Positions 1 to 6,495 of a DNA stretch of 7,483 bases are shown in pieces. The first letter of the stretch is position 1. Each line of letters begins with the position of its first letter. The notes beneath the pieces were generated by a model, which ran no database searches, had not been told where the DNA came from, and was given only the letters and a program-made list of their open reading frames with translations. The stretch covers positions 1-7,483 of the forward strand of contig JAICTW010000108.1 in the NCBI GenBank assembly GCA_025936195.1, given 5' to 3'. The position numbers and the translations under genes are program-made. The DNA comes from Flavisolibacter sp. GTDB lineage: Bacteria > Bacteroidota > Bacteroidia > Chitinophagales > Chitinophagaceae.

Positions 1-3000
1 AGCCTGATTACATTAAGGTTGCCGGTGGAGTGATATCAGACTTTAGTAATACGCAGCCAACAGTTTGCCGTCCTCCTTATAATATTAGTTTCACAGGTAG
101 CTCCACAGGCCCTGGAACGCTTAGTTGGTTCTGGGATTTTGGTGATGGCACCACATCCACACAACAAAATTCTCAACATGCCTATACTGCTCCGGGAGAT
201 TATACCGTGGCATTTGCCACTACCAGCAGCAATGGCTGTTCAGATACGCTTACAAAAACAAGTGTGTTGAAAATCCAAAACATCACTACCAATTTTACTG
301 TACCGGACAGCATTTGCATTAATGCACCGGCTAACTTTTTGAATACCTCTACTCCCGCAGCTGTCAGCTCCCTTTGGAATTTTGGTAACGGAAATACATC
401 ATCAAACATAAATCCTGTTGAAATCTATTCTGTTCCGAATATTTATAAGGTCACCTTATATAATACCTATAGTTATTGCACCGATTCTTTTTCGAAATCA
501 ATAAAAATATTACCAAGGCCGGTAGCTGACTTTACCGCCAATACCACGTCTAAATGCCAGCCCGATTTAACGGTGAACTTTCAGGATCAATCAACCAACG
601 CAGTAGGATGGCTTTGGAATTTTGGTGACAGCACAACATCTACCGAACAAAATCCCTCGCATACGTACACGAGCTATGGAAATTTTACAGTGCAATTGGT
701 AGTAACCAATAACTCGGGATGTACAGACACTGTGAAGAAAACAGATTATATAAACATTATCCGTCCAAAAATCAGTTTTCCATCTTTGCCTGTGGAAGGT
801 TGTATTCCGTACAGTTTTTCTCCGGTAGCAACCATTTCTACACTTGATGCAGTTACTTCTTACTCCTGGGATTTTGGGGATGGAACTCCTAAAAGTTCTG
901 TTCCCACTCCGTCGCATATTTATCCTGCGCGGGGAACTTATACGGTTTCGCTAACTATTACTACAAGCACGGGTTGCACGGAAACGTATTCATTGGGATC
1001 TGCTGTTAAAGTGGGAGAAGTGCCTACTGTAAAATTTATTGCTGCTCCCAATCCGGTTTGCGCTTTTCAACCGGTACAGTTTACAGATATGACCGACAAA
1101 GCTGATACATGGCATTGGGAATTTGGTGATGGTGGTACTTCGACAGGGCAAAATCCTTCGCACCAATATTCAGATACCGGTCTATTGGATGTCACGCTGC
1201 ATGTGATCAATAATGGTTGTCCTGGTTCCTTCACCATTCCCAATTATATTAAAGTGAACCCACCCATTGCTCTATTCAAATATCTTTGGGACTGCAATAA
1301 CCGTTTGAAATTTAGCTTTGAAGATAAATCCATTGTTGATCCTGCATACGGCGCTATAAGCTGGTCATGGGATTTTGGTGACGGTTCGTTACCATTAAAC
1401 CAACAGAACCCTGTTCATGTTTTTCCCGCACTTGGAACATACAATGTGACACTCACCGTATCTAACGGCACCTGCAATAATTCAATAACACAAAGCATAA
1501 AAGTAATTGATGAAAAGCCCGATTTTATTGCCAGCGCTACCAGTGCCTGCCGCATAGCAAACATAGGCTTCAACACAACGAATGTGAACGCATCCAGCAT
1601 TGTTAATTACGACTGGGACTTTGGCCAGGGCTCTACAGCCGCCGGAGCAGGATATGGTTCAGTGCCTGCCATTGTTTATTCCAAAACCGGCACCTACTCT
1701 GTCTCACTTATCATCACAGATATTTACGGCTGCCAGCACCGGACCGATAAAACAGATTACATCCACATAACAGGACCAACCGCTAATTTTTCGGCTGTTA
1801 ATACGGCGGGATGTAAAGGATTGACAACAACGTTCAATGACCTTTCCGTAAGTGATGGAGTTTCAAAAATTCTTAGCTGGCAGTGGAACTTTGGAGATGG
1901 AAACACACAAACCTATACTTCCGCTCCTTTTCAGCATGTTTACTCTGGTACAGGTACATTCGACGTGAAGTTAATGGTAAAAGATGCGGAAGGTTGTATG
2001 GACAGCTTAACTATTCCCCATTATATCATTACTACAAGTCCCAAAGCGCTGTTTTCATCTGCTGATACATTGGCCTGTCCGGGAAGCACCGTTCAATTTA
2101 CCAATCAGTCCAGCGGGATCAATCTTACCAATTTGTGGAACTTTGGAGACGGAACTACTTCTTCTGCAGTATCTCCTTCGAACGCTTACAAGGACACAGG
2201 ATTCTATTCAGTAAAATTAAAAATCACCGATCAATATGGTTGTTCCGATTCCCTGACGAAAACTGATTATATTAAAGTAAACAAACCTATTGCTTCCTAC
2301 AGTGTAAACGATTCCGTAAGCTCCTGCACACCTTTCGAAGTTCGATTCACCAACACGTCTCAATATTATACTTCTTCTGTCTGGAACTTAGGAGGAGGCA
2401 TCAGTACAATGACTGATCCTGTTCAATACTATAATATTTCAGACATCTTTCCCATACAATTGGTTGTAACAAGCCCCGGCGGCTGTACAGACACAACCCA
2501 TGGGACCGTGCATGTATATGATACTGCCGGATCAAAAGTTACTTACACGCCTTTTGACGGATGTAAACCATTGGGTGTTGATTTAGATGCGTACAGTCCC
2601 GGACCTGCAACCTACACCTGGGATTTTGGTGACGGAGTACTGATCACGAACGACACCACAAAAATGAACCACATTTATAATTTCTTCGGAAACTTTGTTC
2701 CCAAGCTGATACTTACCGATCCTTCCGGTTGCATCATTCCTGTTTCAGGCGTTGATACCATTCGTATCAAAGGAGCCACTGCAAAATTTGGTTTGGATAA
2801 AAAATTCTTTTGCGATAGCGGTCTGGTCTCTTTTATTGACTCCACCACTTTCAATGATCCGCTTATGGGTTACAATTGGGATTTTGGTGATGGCGCTACA
2901 TCGCATTTGCAAAATCCGACGCATTTCTATAGCAGTCCTGGTTTTTACACACCTACTTTAAATGTGCAAACGCAAAATACCTGTGTAGATACATTTACAA

Positions 3001-3812
3001 TCAACAATGGAATCAAAATTGTACAAAGTCCATTGATTTCAATAGGAGGCGATTCCGTGATCTGCGTTTATGATTCCCTGCAACACTTTGGCGTTTTTGA
3101 GCGGAGTGATACTTCGGCCGTTCAATGGGCATGGCAATTCCCCAATGGAAATACATCCGATCTTCAAAACCCATTATTACAACAATATACCCAAGCGGGA
3201 AATTTTGTTGTAAGCACAATTGTTACCAACAGCAGCGGATGTAAGGACACTGCAACCGAAAATATTTTAATTCATCCTTTACCTGTTGTTACTCTGCCTT
3301 CTACCATGACTATGCAGGTTGGTTTTCCGGTTTCCATTCCTGCTGACTATAGTTCTAATGTGATCAGTTGGACATGGACGCCATCAAGCACTTTAAATTG
3401 TGGCGATTGTCCCCAGCCGGTTACTAATCCCAAGTTTGATACTAAATATGAAGTTTCCTTTGTGGACAGCAATGGCTGCAGGAACACGGGGCAGATACAG
3501 ATTATTGTGATTTGTAAGAATGCAAATGTGTTTGTCCCCAACACGTTCTCTCCAAACGGAGATGGCAACAATGATGTATTTTATGTTCGCGGCAGAGGAT
3601 TGGACCGTGTTAAGAGTTTACGTATTTACAACCGCTGGGGAGAAATTGTTTTTGAGCAACAGAACTTTCCCGTAAATGATCCTTTGTATGGATGGAACGG
3701 AACTTATAAAGGCGGCAAACCCGTGCCCGGTGTTTATGTTTATCAGGTAGAAGTATTTTGCGATAACAGCCAGATCATTCATTTTGAGGGAAACGTGGCG
3801 CTTATACAATAG
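1..3812 (+). CDS. Large multi-PKD-repeat surface protein with C-terminal T9SS type B sorting domain (5' end outside the window)
   Basis: Seen: the frame is open from base 3 to the TAG at 3810-3812. The GTG at base 30 is not the true start, because the codons before it read PDYIKV, the same inter-repeat linker (DYIKV) found later in the protein, so the gene continues upstream. About 1,269 codons are visible. They contain thirteen PKD-like units, most with a W-(D/N/E)-F-G-(D/N)-G core, then a domain containing the stretch CGDCPQPVTNP, then a final domain with VPNTFSPNGDGNNDVF, YNRWGE and GVYVYQ, typical of the gliding-motility-associated (CHU_C, type B) sorting domain. Known of the family: such proteins are exported by the type IX system and held at the cell surface, where PKD stalks serve adhesion, motility or polymer binding. 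Inferred: a SprB-like adhesin or filament. No enzymatic domain is visible, though one could lie upstream. It is probably co-transcribed with the PorP/SprF gene 3 bp downstream. Family assignment is firm; the ligand is unknown. Confidence 0.93.
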   Translation, partial: PDYIKVAGGVISDFSNTQPTVCRPPYNISFTGSSTGPGTLSWFWDFGDGTTSTQQNSQHAYTAPGDYTVAFATTSSNGCSDTLTKTSVLKIQNITTNFTVPDSICINAPANFLNTSTPAAVSSLWNFGNGNTSSNINPVEIYSVPNIYKVTLYNTYSYCTDSFSKSIKILPRPVADFTANTTSKCQPDLTVNFQDQSTNAVGWLWNFGDSTTSTEQNPSHTYTSYGNFTVQLVVTNNSGCTDTVKKTDYINIIRPKISFPSLPVEGCIPYSFSPVATISTLDAVTSYSWDFGDGTPKSSVPTPSHIYPARGTYTVSLTITTSTGCTETYSLGSAVKVGEVPTVKFIAAPNPVCAFQPVQFTDMTDKADTWHWEFGDGGTSTGQNPSHQYSDTGLLDVTLHVINNGCPGSFTIPNYIKVNPPIALFKYLWDCNNRLKFSFEDKSIVDPAYGAISWSWDFGDGSLPLNQQNPVHVFPALGTYNVTLTVSNGTCNNSITQSIKVIDEKPDFIASATSACRIANIGFNTTNVNASSIVNYDWDFGQGSTAAGAGYGSVPAIVYSKTGTYSVSLIITDIYGCQHRTDKTDYIHITGPTANFSAVNTAGCKGLTTTFNDLSVSDGVSKILSWQWNFGDGNTQTYTSAPFQHVYSGTGTFDVKLMVKDAEGCMDSLTIPHYIITTSPKALFSSADTLACPGSTVQFTNQSSGINLTNLWNFGDGTTSSAVSPSNAYKDTGFYSVKLKITDQYGCSDSLTKTDYIKVNKPIASYSVNDSVSSCTPFEVRFTNTSQYYTSSVWNLGGGISTMTDPVQYYNISDIFPIQLVVTSPGGCTDTTHGTVHVYDTAGSKVTYTPFDGCKPLGVDLDAYSPGPATYTWDFGDGVLITNDTTKMNHIYNFFGNFVPKLILTDPSGCIIPVSGVDTIRIKGATAKFGLDKKFFCDSGLVSFIDSTTFNDPLMGYNWDFGDGATSHLQNPTHFYSSPGFYTPTLNVQTQNTCVDTFTINNGIKIVQSPLISIGGDSVICVYDSLQHFGVFERSDTSAVQWAWQFPNGNTSDLQNPLLQQYTQAGNFVVSTIVTNSSGCKDTATENILIHPLPVVTLPSTMTMQVGFPVSIPADYSSNVISWTWTPSSTLNCGDCPQPVTNPKFDTKYEVSFVDSNGCRNTGQIQIIVICKNANVFVPNTFSPNGDGNNDVFYVRGRGLDRVKSLRIYNRWGEIVFEQQNFPVNDPLYGWNGTYKGGKPVPGVYVYQVEVFCDNSQIIHFEGNVALIQ
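36..3270 (+). repeat. Array of thirteen PKD-type repeats (protein-level, period about 83 residues)
   Basis: The conserved core tryptophan codons lie at 132, 375, 615, 867, 1116, 1368, 1614, 1884, 2136, 2382, 2619, 2877 and 3132. All are in one frame, spaced 237 to 270 bases apart (mean 250). A typical unit runs: Cys near the start (xCxP), a strand ending in F or L, the W(D/N)FGDG turn, a stretch such as TTSTxQNPSHxY, a G-x-(F/Y)-x-V-x-L strand, then (S/G)GC(T/S)DT and a DYIKV-like linker. The core is degenerate in unit 10 (WNLGGG) and unit 13 (WQFPNG), and slightly altered in units 2 (WNFGNG), 3 (WNFGDS) and 7 (WDFGQG). The copies have diverged strongly in DNA, so this is an old duplication series rather than a recent tandem expansion. 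Confidence 0.88.
3528..3809 (+). other. T9SS type B (CHU_C-like) C-terminal sorting domain
   Basis: These last 94 codons of the giant protein hold the block VFVPNTFSPNGDGNNDVF, followed by LRIYNRWGEIVFE, a GWNGTYKGG segment, PGVYVYQVEV, and the C-terminal strand FEGNVALIQ. This order matches the gliding-motility-associated C-terminal domain used as a type IX secretion signal. In studied cases, type B domains need a PorP/SprF-family protein for secretion or attachment, and one is encoded immediately downstream here. The NGDGNND stretch resembles a metal-binding loop, but I cannot show binding. Confidence 0.93.
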
Positions 3813-3815
3813 ATC

Positions 3816-4841
3816 ATGACAAAACGAAAATCATATTGCCTAAAGCTATTTTTGCTCGCTTGCAGTTTGCAGTTTGCAGCTTCCAGCTTTTCGCAGGACA
3901 TTCATTTTTCCCAGTTTTTTGAAACACCGCTCTTGCGCAATCCTTCACTTGCCGGAATTTTTACCGGAGACGTGCGGGTGCAGGCTGTTTATCGCGATCA
4001 ATGGAACAGTGTTACCAACGCTTATAAAACAGGTTCGTTGAATGCAGAATATAAAATGCCCATTGGCAAAGCCAATGACTTCCTTACTCTTGGGTTGGAA
4101 GCTTTATACGACCGTGCAGGAACGGTGTCATGGGTTTCCAGTTATATTCTTCCGGCACTGAACTATCATAAATCACTTAGTATTGACCGAAGCAATTATC
4201 TTTCTCTGGGCTTTATGGGAGGTCCTGTATTCAATCATTTTGACCGCTCCAAAATGACTACCAACAGTATGTATGACGGCTTAACCGATGGAGAAACATT
4301 TACCCAATCCAAATACACGTATATTGATGGATCTGTAGGAATGAGTTACAACATGCAGTTGAATGAAAATTCTGACAACAACATGTATCTGGGATTGGCT
4401 TATCATCATTTTACCAGGCCAAAAAATTCCTTCTATCAAAATCCTTCAGTAATTGTAGAGCCCAAGTGGGTTGGATCCGCAGGTTTACGTTTTTCGGTTA
4501 CACCTGAAAGTTATCTTACCCTGCAAGCCGATTATTCAAAGCAGGGACAGTTCAATGAAGTAGTAGCCGGTGCTTTGTATGGAATAAAATTGGGAGAAGA
4601 CCTGAAACGACCTCTTTACACTATTAATGGTGGCATTTTCTTACGCTGGAATGATGCATTGATTCCCGTTGTCAAAATAGATTATGCACCCATGTCGGTT
4701 GCATTGAGTTATGATGTGAACATCTCCAAACTCAAGACCTCCAGCTATGGACGCGGAGGTTTTGAATTAAGTATTTCCTATATTGGCTTTCTTGACCGGT
4801 ACAATTCTACATTGAACGCTGTTCTTTGTCCCCACTTTTGA
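3816..4841 (+). CDS. PorP/SprF-family type IX secretion system outer-membrane protein
   Basis: The protein has 341 residues. The ATG lies 3 bp after the stop of the large PKD gene, so the two are very likely one operon with coupled translation; no Shine-Dalgarno is visible. Residues 1 to about 27 form a signal peptide (basic MTKRK, hydrophobic LKLFLLACSLQFAASS, cleavage near SFSQ). The mature start, QDIHFSQFFETPLLRNPSLAG, is the hallmark of the PorP/SprF family, as are VYRDQW shortly after and the ending ELSISY...CPHF (commonly CPRF). The rest alternates polar and hydrophobic residues, as expected for an outer-membrane beta-barrel. Known: in Flavobacterium johnsoniae, SprF is encoded next to the type B-sorted adhesin SprB and is needed for its secretion. 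Inferred: this copy serves the upstream PKD protein rather than being the core PorP. Its last 35 bp overlap the convergent aquaporin gene. Family call is strong; dedicated partnership is inferred from adjacency. Confidence 0.92.
   Translation: MTKRKSYCLKLFLLACSLQFAASSFSQDIHFSQFFETPLLRNPSLAGIFTGDVRVQAVYRDQWNSVTNAYKTGSLNAEYKMPIGKANDFLTLGLEALYDRAGTVSWVSSYILPALNYHKSLSIDRSNYLSLGFMGGPVFNHFDRSKMTTNSMYDGLTDGETFTQSKYTYIDGSVGMSYNMQLNENSDNNMYLGLAYHHFTRPKNSFYQNPSVIVEPKWVGSAGLRFSVTPESYLTLQADYSKQGQFNEVVAGALYGIKLGEDLKRPLYTINGGIFLRWNDALIPVVKIDYAPMSVALSYDVNISKLKTSSYGRGGFELSISYIGFLDRYNSTLNAVLCPHF
3859..3886 (+). repeat. Heptanucleotide imperfect tandem repeat in signal-peptide codons
   Basis: Four consecutive 7-base units read CTTGCAG, TTTGCAG, TTTGCAG, CTTCCAG. 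The two middle copies are identical and the outer ones differ by one or two bases. They fall in codons 15-24 of the PorP/SprF-like gene, within the hydrophobic and cleavage part of the signal peptide. Because 7 is not a multiple of 3, loss or gain of one unit would shift the frame. With this few units it may simply be chance composition. Confidence 0.6.
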
Positions 4842-5484
4842 TTGTAGTGCCGTCGGGAATGCTTTCCGGTTCTTCTTCATCAGCTCCGTTCACCATTCTA
4901 AAAACAAGAGCTGCTAAAACGCCACCGGCCAAAGGCGCCACAAAAAACATCCAAAGGTTTTCCCAGCACATGCTCTTTTGAATACTTAATCCCAGACCAA
5001 CAGCAGGATTAAAAACAGCTCCGGAAAATTTTCCAAATGCAAAGGCCATTGCTAAAACAGTTCCGCCAATGGCAAGCCCAAAATAACTGTTGCCTGCTGT
5101 TCCTTTTGCCGTAGCCACATTTAATACCACGTATGCTAAGGCAAATGTTCCAATGATTTCTGCTAAAGCTGTCTTTAGTGCTCCGGAAGGAAAACCATCA
5201 CAAATAAAATTTACACCCTGCCTTTCAAAAACATAATAGATCAGGGCAGCAGCAATAGCGCCTCCCAATAATTGAGCAATAAAATACCCCGGTAATTCAG
5301 CTGTGGTTACTTTCCCTCTTATGTACATGGCTATAGTTACAGCAGGATTATAATGAGCACCGGAAATATGTCCGCCGGCATAAACCATTACCACCAAAGC
5401 CAAAGAAGCACCAATGGCTCCGTAAAATATGGCCCCGCTGACTAGAAAAAAAGTTCCGATAAATTCAACAATGTATTTTTTCAT
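4807..5484 (-). CDS. Aquaporin-family (MIP) channel with atypical selectivity filter
   Basis: The protein has 225 residues from the ATG at 5484. The frame stays open further upstream to 5571, but the extra 29 residues resemble nothing in the family and would run into the divergent peroxiredoxin gene, while MKKYIVEFIGTFFLV is a normal MIP start. Six membrane segments are visible, roughly residues 3-20, 22-42, 63-85, 104-124, 134-152 and 175-198, with the two half-helices carrying NPA motifs at 46-48 (GAHYNPAVT) and 159-161 (GAVFNPAVG). Length fits AqpZ-type channels rather than longer glycerol facilitators. Oddity: the Arg that normally follows the second NPA is Val162, and the other filter positions fall on alanine by ungapped counting. 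The charged tail (199-225, ADEEEPES...) overlaps the 3' end of the PorP-like gene on the other strand. Role: passive membrane passage of water or a small neutral solute; the substrate cannot be told from sequence. Confidence 0.93.
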   Translation of the reverse strand: MKKYIVEFIGTFFLVSGAIFYGAIGASLALVVMVYAGGHISGAHYNPAVTIAMYIRGKVTTAELPGYFIAQLLGGAIAAALIYYVFERQGVNFICDGFPSGALKTALAEIIGTFALAYVVLNVATAKGTAGNSYFGLAIGGTVLAMAFAFGKFSGAVFNPAVGLGLSIQKSMCWENLWMFFVAPLAGGVLAALVFRMVNGADEEEPESIPDGTTIKSGDKEQRSM

Positions 5485-5494
5485 AATGAAGATT

Positions 5495-5527
5495 TTGGCA
5501 ATTGAAAACTTTCCTGCAAGATATTTG
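5495..5527 (+). promoter_or_regulatory. Possible Bacteroidota-type promoter for the peroxiredoxin gene
   Basis: TTG at 5495-5497, a 22-base spacer, then GATATTTG at 5520-5527, which matches the -7 element TAnnTTTG at all fixed positions but one. Transcription would start near 5533, leaving a leader of about 15 bases before the ATG at 5548. It sits in the 63-bp region shared with the divergent aquaporin. On the opposite strand the best I find for the aquaporin is TTTG (5548-5545) and TATCTTGC (5523-5516), which has two mismatches and is weak. Confidence 0.4.
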
Positions 5528-5547
5528 TTCTCTAAATAAAAAAACAA

Positions 5548-6024
5548 ATGGGCCAGGTAAAGGTCGGGCAAGCGGCACCGGATTTTTCTTTGTATGATTC
5601 AGATAAAAAGCTGGTAACACTTTCGGAACAAAGAGGAAGCAATGTTCTTTTATTATTTTTTCCGCTTGCCTTTACCAGTGTTTGCACAGCAGAACTTTGT
5701 TCGATGAGAGATAGTCTGAAAATTTATGAAAGGCTGAATGCCAAACTATTCGGCATTTCCGTGGACTCTTTGTACACACTGAAAAGATTTAAAGAGGATC
5801 AACACCTTAACTTTCCTTTGTTAAGCGATTTTAATAGAGAAGTGTCTGTATTATACGGTTGTGTTTACGATAGTTTCAGTTACGAAATGAAACGAGTTTC
5901 CAAACGATCAGCTTTTTTAATTGATAAGAATGGAATTGTACAGTACGCAGAAGTGCTTGAAAATGCCGGGATGCAACCTAACTTTGAAGCAATTCAGGTA
6001 AAACTACGATCTCTGCCTGTGTAG
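5548..6024 (+). CDS. Peroxiredoxin (AhpC/TSA family, BCP/AhpE-like)
   Basis: The protein has 158 residues, a normal length for a single-domain thioredoxin-fold peroxiredoxin. It opens with VGQAAPDFSLYD and has FFPLAFTSVCTAELC at residues 37-51. This gives the active-site P-x2-T-x2-C pattern with Pro40, Thr43 and peroxidatic Cys46. The conserved active-site Arg is probably Arg120 in KRSAFLIDKNG. Cys51, five residues after Cys46, occupies the place of the resolving cysteine in E. coli BCP; Cys105 is a third cysteine. No signal peptide is present, so it is cytoplasmic. Expected reaction: reduction of hydrogen peroxide or organic hydroperoxides to water or alcohol, regenerated by a thiol donor not encoded here. 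The ATG at 5548 is the natural start; the leader is A-rich without a Shine-Dalgarno. The gene is divergent from the aquaporin and is followed by a separate promoter. Family is certain; subfamily is moderately sure. Confidence 0.94.
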   Translation: MGQVKVGQAAPDFSLYDSDKKLVTLSEQRGSNVLLLFFPLAFTSVCTAELCSMRDSLKIYERLNAKLFGISVDSLYTLKRFKEDQHLNFPLLSDFNREVSVLYGCVYDSFSYEMKRVSKRSAFLIDKNGIVQYAEVLENAGMQPNFEAIQVKLRSLPV

Positions 6025-6034
6025 TTTTTACAAA

Positions 6035-6062
6035 TTGTTTCTATTTTACGGCATTAGCTTTG
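6035..6062 (+). promoter_or_regulatory. Bacteroidota-type promoter (TTG-N17-TAgcTTTG)
   Basis: TTG at 6035-6037 is followed after 17 bases by TAGCTTTG at 6055-6062, a full match to the TAnnTTTG -7 consensus of Bacteroidota housekeeping sigma factors, with spacing inside the accepted range. It begins 10 bases after the peroxiredoxin stop and should drive the small sorting-domain gene from a start near 6068, giving a leader of about 50 bases. Confidence 0.65.
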
Positions 6063-6116
6063 CATTTTTTATAAAATCCAGTATTATTGTGTTTCGAATG
6101 TTAAAACTTTAAATAT

Positions 6117-6464
6117 TTGAAGAAACTTTTACTTATAACATCTGTTTTTTTACTGACAACTGTAGCACAATCACAAACTGAATTCCGATCTGGTTTGACC
6201 GAAAGCATACAGAGCGGCATTTTACGTTTTTATCCCAACCCTGCGACTTCTGTTATTAATTTTGATTTTCAAAAGGCTTACGATAAAGGCTACTCTCTGC
6301 AAATCTATAATGCCGTTTTAGGAAGAAAGATGTACGAGCAAAGCAATATTGCAGAGAAGATCACAGTTGACCTCAGCAATTTCACCCGTGGCGTTTATGT
6401 TTATCAGCTTTTTGACAAGACCGGCAAACTGGTAGAAACAGGTAAGTTCCAGGTGTCGAAATAG
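6117..6464 (+). CDS. Small secreted protein consisting almost only of a T9SS type A sorting domain
   Basis: The protein has 115 residues. The start is a TTG at 6117: it gives MKKLLLITSVFLLTTVAQSQ, a clean signal peptide, whereas the nearest upstream ATG (6098) is in another frame and stops after four codons. Cleavage is expected near residues 17-20. After a short linker (about 21-34), residues 35-115 match the type A sorting domain: LRFYPNPATSVINFDF, then LQIYNAVLGRKMYE, ITVDLSNFTRGVYVYQLFD, and the basic end TGKLVETGKFQVSK. Known: this domain directs cargo through the type IX system and is normally removed or linked to the surface. Here there is essentially no cargo. It has its own promoter and terminator, and the reading frame is intact. 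It could be a tiny secreted protein, a decoy or regulator of sorting, or a remnant of a larger gene that lost its cargo region; I cannot choose. Domain identity is strong, function unknown. Confidence 0.88.
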   Translation: MKKLLLITSVFLLTTVAQSQTEFRSGLTESIQSGILRFYPNPATSVINFDFQKAYDKGYSLQIYNAVLGRKMYEQSNIAEKITVDLSNFTRGVYVYQLFDKTGKLVETGKFQVSK

Positions 6465-6495
6465 CGAGTAATTGTTAGCAGATAAAATCTTTTAT

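Noticed and set aside
30..32. GTG at base 30 as the start of the PKD gene
   Set aside because: The codons before it continue a repeat linker (PDYIKV) and no signal peptide follows the GTG, which a secreted type IX cargo would need.
591..917. Open frame of 108 codons on the minus strand inside the PKD gene
   Set aside because: It is antisense to well-conserved PKD repeats, has a composition rich in Arg and Cys typical of shadow frames, and matches no family I recognise. The other minus-strand frames under 3812 fail for the same reason.
4854..4880. Small hairpin CGGGAA-TGC-TTTCCG followed by a TC-rich run just after the PorP-like gene stop
   Set aside because: The stem is only six pairs with one G-T wobble, the tail is interrupted by C, and it lies in codons of the channel's tail. 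It is too weak to call a terminator, though it is the best candidate there.
5485..5571. A 29-residue N-terminal extension of the aquaporin from an ATG at 5571
   Set aside because: It has no likeness to MIP N-termini, overlaps the peroxiredoxin coding start, and the internal ATG at 5484 gives the usual MIP beginning.
6112..6119. AATATTTG as a -7 promoter element at the small sorting-domain gene
   Set aside because: It overlaps the start codon itself, and a complete match with good spacing exists 50 bases upstream.
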